From Panorpa germanica (Eukaryota; Arthropoda; Insecta; Mecoptera; Panorpidae), in assembly GCA_963678705.1 (NCBI GenBank), contig OY783207.1, forward strand, positions 22,294,001 through 22,358,000: DNA of 64,000 nucleotides, given 5' to 3'. Each line of letters starts with the position of its first letter. The first letter of the stretch is position 1. Below, piece by piece: positions 48,034 to 60,690 of this stretch. A program made the position numbers and the translations under genes. Below the pieces are notes generated by a model. It was given only the letters and a program-made list of their open reading frames with translations. It made no database searches and had not been told where the DNA came from.

Positions 48034-48304
48034 TTTTTTTTTTTTTTTTTTTATTTAACGTCGGCCTATTTCCGATGCTGAGTCCTATCACCGACGACCT
48101 CCTTCAATGTTGGCAGTATTTATGGTGTCGTGGCCTCATATATGTGGGCTACACCACTGCCTAATAACTGTATGATTATGTATGACCATAATCAATATAA
48201 GTTCATAATAACCAAACCCAGAAAATATATATCTGGTCCGGGGATCGAACCCGAAGACACAGCAGTCGGCGTCAAGCATCAATGCTCTCGCCCACTGTGT
48301 CGTC
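48034..48304 (-). repeat. tRNA-derived SINE, young full-length copy with 12-bp target duplication
   Basis: Best reference copy. On the minus strand it begins near GACGACACAGTGGGCGAGAG (box A region), has box B GGGTTCGATCCC (complement 48241..48252), an unrelated body (TTTTCTGGGTTTGGTTATTA, GGCCACGACACC, CTGCCAACATTG) and the 3' end GGCCGACGTTAAATA, then 19 A's (complement 48034..48052). It is flanked by identical AGCTCAATTTTC at 48022-48033 and 48305-48316, the signature of LINE-driven target-primed insertion. No protein is encoded; internal RNA polymerase III promoter expected. Confidence 0.92.
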
Positions 48305-48561
48305 AGCTCAATTTTCTCTAGTGTAACTTTGTAACATTTTACTTAGAGTGGAGATGTTCCTTAATATTAGGGTCCAAATGATTCTTACATTGCTCGGTTT
48401 ATTTACATCTGCCTAAACAGTCCATCAGCAAGTCGACATAAAGTAAACAAACGAAACTTTCGTAAAACACGTCCAGAGCTCCATCAGACCATCAACATCC
48501 ATCAATTAGTCTGATCAACTGAATCGAAGCATACGCTGTGCGCAGTGACATCTAGATGCAG

Positions 48562-48628
48562 CCACGTGCTTTACCACGTGGCACTTGTTTATGCTGGTTT
48601 CAACGTTTCAGCTATTTAAGAGCACGTG
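48562..48628. promoter_or_regulatory. triple CACGTG E-box cluster with TATA-like motif
   Basis: CACGTG at 48563-48568, 48575-48580 and 48623-48628. The first two form an inverted pair CCACGTG-CTTTAC-CACGTGG. TATTTAAG, a TATA-like box, lies just before the third. CACGTG is bound by bHLH factors such as Clock/Cycle, USF and Myc. A single CACGTG is rare in DNA this AT-rich. Confidence 0.35.
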
Positions 48629-48639
48629 GAGGTTGCCTA

Positions 48640-51570
48640 TTGTCTACTTTAGCAAACTTACAAAATAATTGAACAAACAAAACCATTATATGTCAATGAA
48701 AATAATATTTATCAATTTATTGTTAATGTTAGACAGAAATAAAATGACAAAAATTATGCAAAATATGTTTTTTAATCTGCTGGTAGTTGTTACTAGCAAC
48801 AGTGGGTATTAATGGGACTTCAGGTGTTCCAGCGTGTATAGCATGTATTTCACGTATTGTGAACAGAGACGGTTTGGGTGCAAATACATATTCAGGACTC
48901 CACACAACATTTATTTTTAAATTTAAATTCTGTATAATCAGCGTGATGCAAAATACATTACATTTGCGAGTTTTAAAAAATTAAATAATAAATAAATAAT
49001 ATTGAAAAATAAATATCAACATTTTACTGTGTGACTTTCGACGAATTCATCCTTTAAATGTGCGGCTCTGGTCATAAGATGATTTTATTTGCCAATAACA
49101 AATACAAAAAAAGAAATAATATTTGTGTTTTTCTTATTTTTTCTTTGGTTGAAATGATATAATGGAAGGACATAATTAATAACGAAATCATTTAAAGCAG
49201 CAAAACAAACTAATAATAAAATGAGAAATAAACAATCTTTTTAAATTAATAGTGACAATTGCAGACAAAAGTATAGTCGGATATTAAGTACAAATGATGC
49301 GTACCCTAAATATAGAATAGTATATAATTTTTTCAAAAACTGTACTCAATACATAAAAGCTTTTAATAACATATATTGACTAAATACAATCGCACTGTTG
49401 ATACACATGGCAACGCTGTTCATTGCAAATCAAACACTGTAGTATAGTAATGTAGATATGAGTACTTCGCGTGCTAATGCGCGCAAAGCATGACTACATG
49501 CTTATGTATATGCTGCTATAAAATAATATTAACCTTAAGCTTTGTATCTTTCTTACTATCTGATCAAAGAATCTAAAGAAAAGTCTAAACTTTCCTAATT
49601 TATTTCATTTCATTTTTTTTAAATATATGTAAAACCATTGTCGATATATAGGATTAAAAACCGATTATAAAATTGTTTTTTTTACACTTTGTAGGTTATA
49701 TGCACTTTTATACATATTCCTCTTTCATGTTTAATAGGCGCATTTAAAATAATATTACCTCGCTTCACAGTTGGTCAAAACATTTGAAAGCATGTAATTA
49801 AATTAAGGACACTTATATGTATTAACATGTTGTTTACATTTCATCTAATTCTGTAGAAAAGTGGTTTTACTAGTAAACTACCTTATACTTTTTATTGTTT
49901 TATTTATGATATGGCACATACTTGTTTTTCAAATTTTGACTTGATATTTTCGTCACACTGTTTACTTACTTGGTTAAATAGTTAAATATACTAAATCGGT
50001 CTTAAATTGTCCTGTAAAGCAGTTATTCCCGAGACTCGAGCAATATTCATCTTTCGAAACAACTTTCGTACATTGTGTAACAATGTTTCCATTAAGAAAT
50101 TGATTTGAGCAAATTTACTTATCTGCAACAGCGGTCAATCATCCTTCAAGTCGTTCCTAATGACTTCCTGCTCTTCGGCATGTAGCCTCCTCAACGTAGC
50201 TCTTCCTGCAGCTACAAATCAGCGCCGCACACGATTTCAATAAGTTCTGGAATACTCAACAAATAATTCGCTGTTGGTTTAGTTGCATTAAATAAATATA
50301 CGGGAATATTAGTAACAAATTGTTATACCAGAGATTCTACCGCCAACTGCTTGGTGAGGAAGCAGGACAGAGTACCACGAGGGGCGTGCGGCAGGAGGCA
50401 CAGCATCTCGACGAGTGGCATCACGACTCCTATTTGTAAAACAATTGAACGTCGAACAAGGAAAGTGACAAACGAGTTGCTGTAACTCCAGCTGCATGGA
50501 GGAGCTGTTCAGGAGGTTGTACTAAGTAACGTTCAACGTGCTGTTTGAGAAAAAATTGGAGCAGACAGTTGGTGGTCTTCTTAGAAGACAATATAAGTAA
50601 AGTGATACTATTCTAATTACTTAAAACTTTGCTTATATTTGTTGAGTTTTGATAATTATAACGTCTGATTGAGGAATTGAGAAGGGCCTAACTATGGCCC
50701 TTTCGTGTTTGTCCTCATAAGGTATTTCTTGTCAAAGCCTGACAAGGCCCTTACCCGGCCCGTGTCGGTCAGGATAATTTCATAACAACCAGGTTGGGAT
50801 CTTATTTGATATTTCTTATCAAATCCACCACAGCCCTGTCAAGTGTGCCCTGATGAGTTATACCTTGTCAGAGCCTGACAAGAGCGTAATATGTATGTAA
50901 TATGCCTTGATTGGGCCCTCGTGTGACTTGGGAACATTAAAAAACTTGATGAATTATCAATTTTAGAATTTATTGACGATAGATTTTCTTTCTTCAAATA
51001 GTTTTGTCTCATGTTAAGTGGCATTACAAGGTAAGGGTCCACAGGGCGCATCCAAGGAATTGGATATATCGTGTGAACCGTGAAAGAGGAAGGAAACGAG
51101 AGTGAAAGGGGTATTTGGTGGTTTATAAATGGTTAGTCGTATAACTCTATCTCAGATGTTACCTCAGTAGACCGGAGTGGTTGTACATACGCCTTGCTCA
51201 CCACCTCTCTCTTATGTTTAATATGATAAATTAAATGCGTTTGGTGTGAACCTGTCGACATCTATAGCCTCATATGCCTCAGTAAAAGTTTTGAGGCCTC
51301 TCTTTTCATAAATGTATCAAAACCAATGTAAGAACAAACAAAGGCAAATTATTATTGCATCCCGGTATAGAGAAATAGAAAGAGCATCAAAAAGAACTCG
51401 TGGACAAGGTATGGACCTCCAAAATCTTCATCTGGCAATGCCATTCTTAGCATTCATATTTCTGTATATACGAGATTGAGCAAGGTCCGCTGATATTTTA
51501 AGATCAAGTTAACAGGCTGCATTTATGAAGATGAGGGTTTGTAGTTAATATTAAATTAAAAATTAGGCTT
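48640..51570. other. AT-rich intergenic stretch without recognised gene
   Basis: No gene supported. 50130-50560 is GC-richer with short opposed frames lacking a recognisable domain. 50690-50910 holds diverged direct repeats of CTTGTCARAGCCTGACAAGR / CCTTA-type (50733, 50870), an old local duplication. 51060-51120 carries a purine-rich segment shared with 47585. Confidence 0.45.
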
Positions 51571-51577
51571 TATACTA

Positions 51578-52679
51578 CCCAGTAAACATTTTGGAGTAAA
51601 TTCTACTTAATTTCTATTACATATAATGAATTCTTTGTCTGGAACGTGTTCGTTTTCTATTTAGTCGTTCATAGGAAAGGCCCTTTTTATGAGCTACAGA
51701 CATTGCAACGACGGTTCACTGTTGAATTAAAAGCGGAGTCGGTTTATGATTTATGACCGGAGTTATAAACTTGAAACTAGCAGGGGTATAAAACTTAATG
51801 GAATTCTACTTTTTAGAGTCTGCAAAATATAAATATTTAAATGAAGAAATAAATAGATGTAATCTTTAGTACGGATCGTGATTTTTTTAATGAATATTAT
51901 TCATCTTCAACAATACTCGTTATATTAGTTTCTTACATTGTTTTGGTGATTCAAAAATCCACGATCGGCAAGTCTGCGTTAGGTTTAAAACCTCTGTCTT
52001 AGCATCGTATAAGTCATAAACTTTACACTAGCAAAGATGGCAGGGGTATAAAACTTAATGGAATTCTACTTTTTAGAGTCTGCAAAATATAAATATTTAA
52101 ATGAAGAAATAAATAGATGTAATCTTTAGTACGGATCGTGATTTTTTTAATGAATATTATTCATCTTCAACAATACTCGTTATATTAGTTTTTTACATTG
52201 TTTTGGTGATTCAAAAATCCACGTTTGGCAGGTCTGCGTTAGCTTTAAAACCTCTGTCTTACCATCGCTAGGTACTATCTTCGTTTATATACATTCTATT
52301 CGGGGATTGAGGGAGATAGCGTCTGTCTATTACCATTAAAGAAATATTTATTGAAAAAGGATAGCATATACTTTAAACATCTGTACTGAACGAAATATTA
52401 TACAAGTGTAACGGTGAAAAATATATTTTACTTGTCTAACGCATCTCGTTTCTCTCTCACTTTGGAATAAATGAGATGAAAGTGAACTTAAAAGAAATAT
52501 ATCCATGTGGGAAAGAAACAGAAATACTTAATGAATGATGTTGGAAAAAGAAAGAATATTATTATGAAAAACTAACACAAAATCTGTGACAGGTAGAGAA
52601 CTTGTAAAGCGTTAGAATAGAATTGTACGAGTGACTCGAACTTCACCAAATAGGGCACTTCACCAAATTGTTTACTGGG
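51578..52679 (+). mobile_element. 1.1 kb TA-flanked element sharing MITE ends
   Basis: Bounded by TA at 51576-51577 and 52680-52681, with CCCAGTAAACATTTTGGAGT at the left and CACCAAATTGTTTACTGGG at the right, as in the 258-bp MITE at 63120-63377. Only the outer 20 to 45 bases match; the interior is unrelated to the short MITE and includes a 260-bp tandem duplication. No transposase frame is visible. A distinct non-autonomous member of the same Tc1/mariner-type family, or an insertion-enlarged copy. Confidence 0.75.
51781..52267 (+). repeat. tandem duplication, 260-bp unit, two copies
   Basis: The segment from 51781 (CAGGGGTATAAAACTTAATG) recurs at 52041. The first about 227 bases of each unit are nearly identical, with a handful of differences near the end (CACGATCGGCAAG against CACGTTTGGCAGG). 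A short linker with TCATAAACTTTACACTAG separates them and has a looser counterpart before the first copy. Confidence 0.95.
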
Positions 52680-52985
52680 TATTGACACTTGCAAATTTAT
52701 TTATTGTTAACTAGGAGTCGTTTCCGGTTTGTAGTTATAAATCTTAACCTAAAAAATGACTTTCTTAATTCTATATAGTTTCTTTTAAAGAAGAACACAA
52801 TTAATTGACTAACAACAATTTTAACAGAGTAAATTCGCTTGGTTAACCTACTGTTATAAATATTCAATGAGAACTGAAACAAAAGTATCAACCAAGGTTC
52901 ACAATAAACCTCAATTCTTAGTCTCAGTGTACTTTAAGAAAAAATAAATCGAAGAAAAAATATTTTATTACTTGATACAGACGAC

Positions 52986-53215
52986 ATAGTGGGCGAGAGC
53001 TTTGATGCTTGTCTTCGGGTTCGATCCTGGACTAGAGTTATATTTTCTGGGTTTGATTATTATCAAGTTAAATTTATTATGTACGAGCTTATCAAGCAGC
53101 GGTGTAATCCACATGTATAAAGTCACGATACCACAAAAGTTGCTAACATAGTAACAGGTTGTCGGTAATAGGACTCAGCATCGGCAATAGACCGAGGTTA
53201 AATAAATTAAATAAA
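52986..53215 (+). repeat. tRNA-derived SINE copy
   Basis: CATAGTGGGCGAGAGC start, box B GGTTCGATCC at 53019-53028, TATATTTTCTGGGTTTGATT, GGTGTAATCCACATG, and 3' GGACTCAGCATCGGCAATAG with an A/T-rich AATAAATTAAATAAA tail. Somewhat shorter than the 48034 copy; no clear target duplication. Confidence 0.8.
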
Positions 53216-53767
53216 GAATTAAAAAATACTAGATACAATTGAATTGCCCATGAGAGAAATAAAAGAAAAGGAATTAATATTTTCTAAAAATTCAACATCT
53301 TTAAATACCACAGCCATATATGCCACAAAGTATTAGATTTATAACTTGTTGACAACGTTATAATTTTGTTCAAATAATTGACCATGGCATCTTCCAGTTT
53401 TGCAGTTAATTAATATCGTACGATCAAAATATTAATAAGAAGAAAAATAGAGCCAAGAAGTCTTATCCGCTTCATGTGTTGCTGGCCCATTTCAACCACT
53501 GACTGAAGAAGCCCCTTCTGACACGTTTCTACATCAACTACCATCGATACAATAGCTATCAAGTGTATTAAGTAATTATTGAAAAAAATGAAACGCGGAA
53601 CAATTAAGCAAACGGCGTGTTTAATTAATAAGCGGCGAAGAAAGAAGTCGTGGAGTACTTAAACGCCGCTTAAGCCATCATGCAGATGCCGTGATAGTCG
53701 CGCTGGCTCGAAGATGTGTTAAACGCATTGTTAATCCAATCGATTGTAGCTCAGATCGACGGCTTAA

Positions 53768-53803
53768 CAGTGTCAGTGTCAGTGTCAGTGTCGGTGTCGG
53801 TGC
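53768..53803. repeat. 6-bp tandem repeat (CAGTGT)n
   Basis: Six units: CAGTGT four times, then CGGTGT and CGGTGC. Confidence 0.95.
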
Positions 53804-56262
53804 TGTATGATGGATGCCTCACCCGACTGCTTTGTTCCTTTACCTCCTTCAACAAAAGAACTGAAACAGTCTGACCATGTGTCGGCGTGTATTTAACGTC
53901 GTAACGAGGTGGATGCTGCAATAGTTCAATCAGGTAATAGTTCCTGATGTTGTTTTGCAATTGTTTACTTTAAATACTTATTTTATTATTAAATTTGATG
54001 TTTTATTGTTGCTAATATTGATTGAAATTATTGGTTGTTCAATGTGTATTGCACGAAAGGTCAGACGTCATAAGTCAATTGAAGATATAGGTGAGGAAAC
54101 GATTTAACTTCACGTCTGCTGCGTTGCTAACGAGGGAGTCATTAAATGAAAGGTCTTAGGCACATATGTTCTTACAATACGAAAAATATACAAAGAATAA
54201 TGATAAGCTTCGCTAATTGAGCGATAAGTGGAGTACCGCTCCGTCGTTGAGGGGCTGCACAATGCAAATATATTTTGACATCATAATTTTCAGATTAACA
54301 ATAGTGTAAGAACAGAGAAGTCCTACGTATGCATACAATCTAACGCTAAACATAATACTGTTACACAAACGGTCACTTCGCAGACAATTAAATTTACATT
54401 ATTCTAGACCTTTTTATCTCCACTTTCTGCTTCTTCTTCTCTTGACCCGCTTCCTTAATTTTCCCTAGTCTTCCTTCTGTACTGGTCTATTCCCTAGTCT
54501 ATTTTTCTGGGCTGAAGTTTACCTGTTTCATCGCTACTTCCTTCTTTACATACCACCTATATATAATTGCGAATAAACAAAGGAACATAAAATTGTTCCG
54601 ATTGTAAATGTTTTGTATGTATTAATATGAATGTAAATAATAAAAAGTATTTTGGTTCTTCGGTATATAGCAAAAAATTAGAATAAATATATCTTTAGCT
54701 AAAGATATATATATTGAAACCTAGGATTCAAAAGAATTATTTTCTTTTATTATTATTATTTGTATCATAGTATATATCTAATGTAAACTTAATGATATTG
54801 TATGTTAATTAATAAACAATTTTTATTTTATTCGTAAAATAAATATAATTCTTTTTATTATGAATATAAAAATATTGAAAACTTTGTAGACTTATTGAGA
54901 TATTGTTCTTAAAATATAGATAATCTTGATGACCTATTGAAACGCTATTTTAAAGAAAACTTGAAAAATATTCCTTTAACGTGTTACTAATGCGCTAAAT
55001 TGTAGGTGGGTCATCAACTAGACTTCCAATTGCGACCCTAAAATCATAGCAACCAAGGAAAAACAAAGGAACTGATTATTATATACCAAGCTGTCCTATT
55101 GATGCACTAAATTTCGGGGTATAGTTTCTAAACTTTTACATAGAAAAAATTAGGAATAAAGGAACATTGCTGACAGATAAAATTAAGAGGCCATAATGTA
55201 AATACAAGAACTGAACATTGTAATAAATAAAGTAGGTGCTAACTATAAGGAGTACTTCGTTTTCTATTTAGTTTTTTTATTTAAATTAGTGTATACCAGT
55301 ACACAAAATAATACAAAATCCCATCACGTCACAGAATATTACAATATTTTCTGTTAATACTTAAATTATGTTAAAAATATTTACAACATCGGAGAAAACT
55401 GACAATATTTTATTTTATTGGAAAATTTGTTGCCGACATTTTAATAATAAATGGACAAACACGGGTCCTTTACAAGATTGCCTATATTTACACAATTTTG
55501 GTGTACAAGGTTTGGTGTACACGATTTCGGTGGAATGCGAGGCCCCGGGTGGTTGCCCTGCTTGCAACCCCCAAAGGCCGCCTCTGCTGATAGTAACTTA
55601 TAGTGATTTTTATTAAAGAAATTAGTCCCTTCATTCAGTCCGTGTTTTTGTCTTTGCATTTGCTTTCTCTTAGCTTTTGCTCTCTCAGTACACAGAGCAA
55701 TTTTTAAACAAAATAACATTCATAAATCATAAACCACAAAAAGTACCTGCAATGTACCAAAAATTAAGAAAAGTGTTAAACCAGGGCAACGTCAGTGTCT
55801 GCTTAGTTCTGTTCCATGATTTATGACTTTCTTGGTTAGGTCAGTCAACTCTGGGTATCCCTATCAGCCTGGCAGTCTGGCAGTCTGGCGGGTTCGGGAA
55901 TTCTATGCCGTTCCTGGTTCCTGGTATGTTATCACAACGACACACCAAATCGAATCATATCTCTATTAAACAAATCCTGCGATTTGTGTAACCCCGCACC
56001 CTGCACTCCGCAACCCGTCACCCGCACCAGTATTTACTATTTGTTTGTTTGTATTACAGTTTTGAAGGTTATTTTATTTTTTGATCATCTGTCAATTGAT
56101 AATTGATTACAGAGCACGCAATCTGTTGAACTTTGTTTAGTACCGGTAAAACAGTGCTCTGTTTGCCAACGTCTCATGTACATAGCTACATGCTGTGTTG
56201 GTACATATGTCACTTTTTTTATCTGAATCAGCGGCGGTGTAGCGGCGTTATACGTAAGGATG
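53804..56262. other. intergenic stretch without recognised gene
   Basis: Mostly AT-rich. 55535-55595 is GC-rich and on the minus strand resembles the GGGCAAGCAGGGC end of the element at 14380, so it may be another hAT-like end. 55865-55900 has a short GGCAGTCT direct repeat. Confidence 0.45.
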
Positions 56263-56445
56263 CTCTCACACTGGAACACACGTTTTCAGTAGGATGTAGT
56301 TGTATTAGCACACTTTATCATAACAGAAAGCTTCTGTTTTCATGTTTATCAATACAACACTGCATCAAGAAAGTCTGCAGTTCAAACGTACGTAATAGTA
56401 AATTTCATTCGTACGTAGATCAAAATACCGCTCTATGTTCTACAC
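56263..56445 (-). mobile_element. CTYTCACAYTGGAA MITE, second copy (diverged)
   Basis: Starts CTCTCACACTGGAACACA and carries CATGTTTATCAATACAACAC, the inverse of the block at 23640. The far terminus (near CAGTCGGAAT) is decayed. Confidence 0.5.
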
Positions 56446-57879
56446 GCAGTCGGAATAGATACTCATTGTAATAGATATAACATCGTACCCAACGATTGCT
56501 GATCGTTGAGAGGGGAAGGCGATACAGATATAATCGTATAAGGAGATAGAGAGAAGGAACGAGAAAAGAGAAGGAATGGCAGAGTAGAAACAGGAGGGAG
56601 AGTAGCAGGATTAAGTTTATGTTTTTTGAAGGAGAGAGAATGAGTAGATAGACTAAGGAACACATATAAAATGTAATTAATCACAATGATATGTAATTTA
56701 ATGATGTAAGGCAGAAGAATGTAGTGCCTAATGACAAAAACAATAAAATAAATAATAATAATAATATAGAAAGCCTTGATCGACAAAATCATTAAATAAT
56801 AATAATAAATATTGTATATAAATATTATAATAATAAATAAAATTAATAAATAACTTTCATGAGAGAGTGTGCTGATGTGAATGCACCCTGCTAAAAAGTC
56901 GGAGATGACAACTAGACGATTCTATTGTGAGAGTAACCTAATCAACGTATTGAGTAATCGTCCCAAGTACTCGTCAATAGGTGGTATGTTAAAAACCACA
57001 ACCAATGAATCGAATCTACCCAAATAGTTAAGGGCCCCAATACACACCCGAATATGTTGGGTTGGTAGTTTTCTTGGCCAACATGCTAGTCATGTCATAG
57101 TTCATTTTAGTTCAACTCTTGACGTGGTTTGAAACGTATCTCAAGTTTTTATTATTCTGTAGTTCTGTTCTGTTGACTGTGAAGTGACTGTAATAATAGT
57201 GTCGTTTGGTGACAATATGAAATTTTGGAGCGAATTATTAAGTCTGCGAGCTATATAGGGGACAGAGACCACATAGGGACGTAAGAATCAAACAGTAGAG
57301 CAACAAGCAAATAAATAGAGTGAGTTACGTTCCACTTGTTGAAAAGCTAAAGAAAATTAATTCCTCCGCTAATAAAAATAACCTAAAACTAAAATAGAAT
57401 CCCTAACGTCACTGATTTGATAATAACAAAAATAAAACAACACATTCAAACAAAATATGATTTCTACTAAATAGTTATTTTTACTACATGAAGCTCGCAA
57501 TATTCCCGTATGCCCAATGTATGGTACGCGTTTAATGTTATTTTGTGTGTGATTTTGCAAATATACAAAAAATACCACAGTTATTATTTTGGTGAAATGG
57601 CATAACTAGGCGAAGTTCTAGTCAAGAAATCAATTCTTTTTCACTAAGATTTCAGATAGATTTCACTCATGCAAAAAAATTGTTCTCTTTCCAACATCAT
57701 ACATTTAAATAAAGATATAGTTGTCTCTTTTCCACTTTAAAGCATTTATTTTAGTAGAAATAAAATTCTATATTTATTTCACCAGACCATCATTAAAAAG
57801 AAACAAAATAGAATATATCTCTGATATATATGTCCCTGTTTAATGGGTTATTTAGAACTTCATTCAACACTGGTATAGT

Positions 57880-58030
57880 ATTGAGGCCAGGTGAAGTGAT
57901 TTTGTCATTTGTAGTTCATATTACTGACATTCCTTGAACGAGTGAAATCAAATTGAACTGTTTCTTGACAAAAAAATCATACGCATCATCAATATAATGT
58001 CAAAATGACTCGAATATTATAATTATGATG
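57880..58030 (-). mobile_element. decayed CCCAGTAAAC MITE fragment
   Basis: GCCAGGTGAAGTGATTTTGT, GAACTGTTTCTTGACAAAAA and CATACGCATCATCAATATAA follow the inverted family order; terminal bases are lost. Confidence 0.5.
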
Positions 58031-58194
58031 GTGGAATGACTAATAATGTCAAGGCCAATTTAAATAAATTAAAAAAATTGATGTAGCTTTATAGGGCGCT
58101 AAAGAAAGTTAAATTTAGGGGCTTCCCAATTCTAATTCTTTATTGTTACAACAGAATTTTTAACGATTTAATCGACTCATTACTGTATTAATAC

Positions 58195-58814
58195 AATGGG
58201 CTTGTGTCCTATGTCTCAATTTCTATAAAGCTGTACTATATATTGATAAAGTGGGTTACTAGAACCTCAAATGTTCAATTATTTTTTAATAACTCCTTAT
58301 ATGTTAGAAGATATTAACAATTAAAAAAGTAATTTTGTCTCTTCAATTATTAAAGGGATTCAACGTTGTACACATTCCAAGTGCATGTGACATCACAATT
58401 CTTGTGTAAGGTTACCAATCTTACAGATCATAAATCTCTGTTATATGTATTTATATATCAAATATTATTTACAGCTATTTCAAGGAACAACCAAATTTCA
58501 ATATTATGTCTGCCGTAACAGGGTTAAATAAAATAAAAACTTATTATTCTTTGATTTGACTTGATTATTTGACTACCAACATTACCACAGCACTGACCTA
58601 CTCAACAAATAACTGACATTAAAATGCCTTTCATGTCATACAAATATGGCCGACCATTTCTAGCGCTAAAACTACAATTCAAACTTTTAATTGCTATATC
58701 TCCGTCAATATTTAAATATTTAATAAAGTAGACACACCAATACACATTTATTAACATCAATTTCAATTAACAATTAAAAAATCGACCACTAAAAAATGAG
58801 GACACAATCCCATT
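58195..58814 (+). mobile_element. AATGGGC-ended 0.6 kb transposon, complete copy
   Basis: 620 bp, colinear with 43832-44458. Ends AATGGGCTTGTGTCCTATGT and, inverted, AATGGGATTGTGTCCTCATT. No coding frame. Confidence 0.85.
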
Positions 58815-59184
58815 GCTCCCCTGATTCCAGCTCATTGAGGAATCGAACCGTCCCCAATATTGTAGCAATCGTCATCGGTAAAATTTGTAGAATTTCAGTA
58901 AACACTTTATTTCTTATGGATAGATGTTCAATTCCCTTTTACGACAAATTAAAATTACAATAAAATAAAACATGTAGCTACACCAAACGACTACCAACAT
59001 TAAACAACAAAATGCTGTAAACTTGATGGACAAATCAAATAAAATATGCGTAGTAACTGTCGTACGCATCGTAAAGGTGAACCTGAAAAAAAAATAATAC
59101 TTTGTACCAACCTAATAAAATAAAAAATATTCGAATCCGTTCAACTCTCCTCGTAAATTGTTTCTGTGCGAGTAGATATATCTA

Positions 59185-59207
59185 CTGGAGCTGGAGCTGG
59201 AGCTGGA
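59185..59207. repeat. (CTGGAG)n tandem repeat
   Basis: Almost four perfect 6-base units, preceded by the palindrome TAGATATATCTA. Confidence 0.9.
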
Positions 59208-60124
59208 CAAATGGAATCCGATCGGTTATTAAAGGAAACACCAAATAGGAGTACTCATAGCGTAGGTACCTATACCTATACGTACTATAAATTCCAATAA
59301 AATTTATGGAACAAAAAATGTTCCTTTCCCATAAAACATCATTAGTAAACGTCCGTTAATTTAATTGTCCATAAAATGAGATAAAACTCATAGGCGCCAT
59401 AAATCAAATTCGAGAACGAATAAAAATTAGTTAAGTGTTTAAAAATCTTGTTTCGGTTAATTTTGATATCGTAAAGTTACGTAACTATTAATGTCATTTG
59501 ATTTCTGTTTGTTAGAATAAATGGGTGATAGATGAGGAGAGGAGGGACGATGGTAGGTCGCCCCACTTCCCTCTATTCCATTTGGGCCACCTGTATTTAT
59601 GTGTGATGTTATTAACTTTGAAATTCATCTAATAAAAATTCAGCTGTGGTCTTATGCTGACCTTACACATGACAGTTCACTTGACAGGTTTACCTGTACA
59701 CATTTCTTCTACAGGTAATCTTTAGCGTGTATTAGTGTGATAACTGTACAGTTTTATCATATACACGTAACGTTTTAACTATACAGGTAAATCTAATAAT
59801 CATCCGTAATCACTTTACATTTCATGATTTCTTTATGGTTTATTAGGCCCTCCGCACATCAGGTGACAGATTGCACACCTTAGCCCCGAATCTGCCCGAA
59901 CCGAATGAGAATGGAACTGTGTTGTTAGTGAGAGAACGAACGTGTATACTGGTTTTGAGTACGGTTTCAGCGATTCTGTTTCTCGTTCGCAGGACATGGT
60001 TGGTTGCATGCTTTTGATGGTGACATCATGAGCAGAGATGTGCTAATACTATTCAAATCAAAATACTATTCAAAAGTATTTAATTATATAAATACATACA
60101 AATAAAAAAGTGGTTTAGGGTGAA

Positions 60125-60285
60125 AGGGCTGCTGAATTATGTCTTCATTTCTATAGAACTGTATTATATTGATTGAGTTGGTTGTCATAACCTCAAATGT
60201 CCAATTATTCTTTAATATTAATATTAAGTTTTGTGTCTTTAGTCATTAAAGAGAGCAAAGTTATAAAAAATTACATATTCATGTT
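60125..60285 (+). mobile_element. AATGGGC-ended transposon, 5' fragment
   Basis: ATGTCTTCATTTCTATAGAA, CTGTATTATATTGATTGAG, CCTCAAATGTCCAATTATTC and TTTTGTGTCTTTAGTCATTA match the first quarter of 43832-44458; the element is cut after that. Confidence 0.6.
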
Positions 60286-60354
60286 TTATTTTTAGTTAAT
60301 CTAAAATGATACCCCATCAAAATATCCACCGTTCAAACCTTCCTATTCCATGAA

Positions 60355-60690
60355 ACACAGGTACGTAAATTTAAGGTTTATTTAACATCAAAAATATTAC
60401 CTGCTACATTATATTTTTTAGGTTGATATAATGTAAGGTTATATACTAATAATAATGGTAATAAAGCTATCTCTCGACATAAATTTAGGTTTTTCACGTT
60501 AATAAAACTTTTAATGCAAGATTAAATAATATTACATACTACATATTTTTATTGGTAAAATATGTGTAATGTCTTTTGCATTTATTTAACGATAATGTAA
60601 CTAAATTATATTAAAATCCAGTGAATAATAAAACGTTAAATAATAAATACATGTATTACGTTAAATATACATCAGTTTATGTTTTGTGTT
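60355..60690 (+). repeat. dispersed AT-rich repeat, copy 2
   Basis: See 7430-7690: AATTTAAGGTTTATTTAACA, TTAATGCAAGATTAAATAAT and ATTACGTTAAATATACATCA blocks in the same order. Confidence 0.4.

Noticed and set aside
48130-48321. 63-aa plus-strand open frame
   Set aside because: It is the antisense of the young SINE copy at 48034-48304.
50130-50560. Harbinger-like transposase remnant on the minus strand
   Set aside because: Frames are short, with frequent stops and no DDE motif that I can identify.
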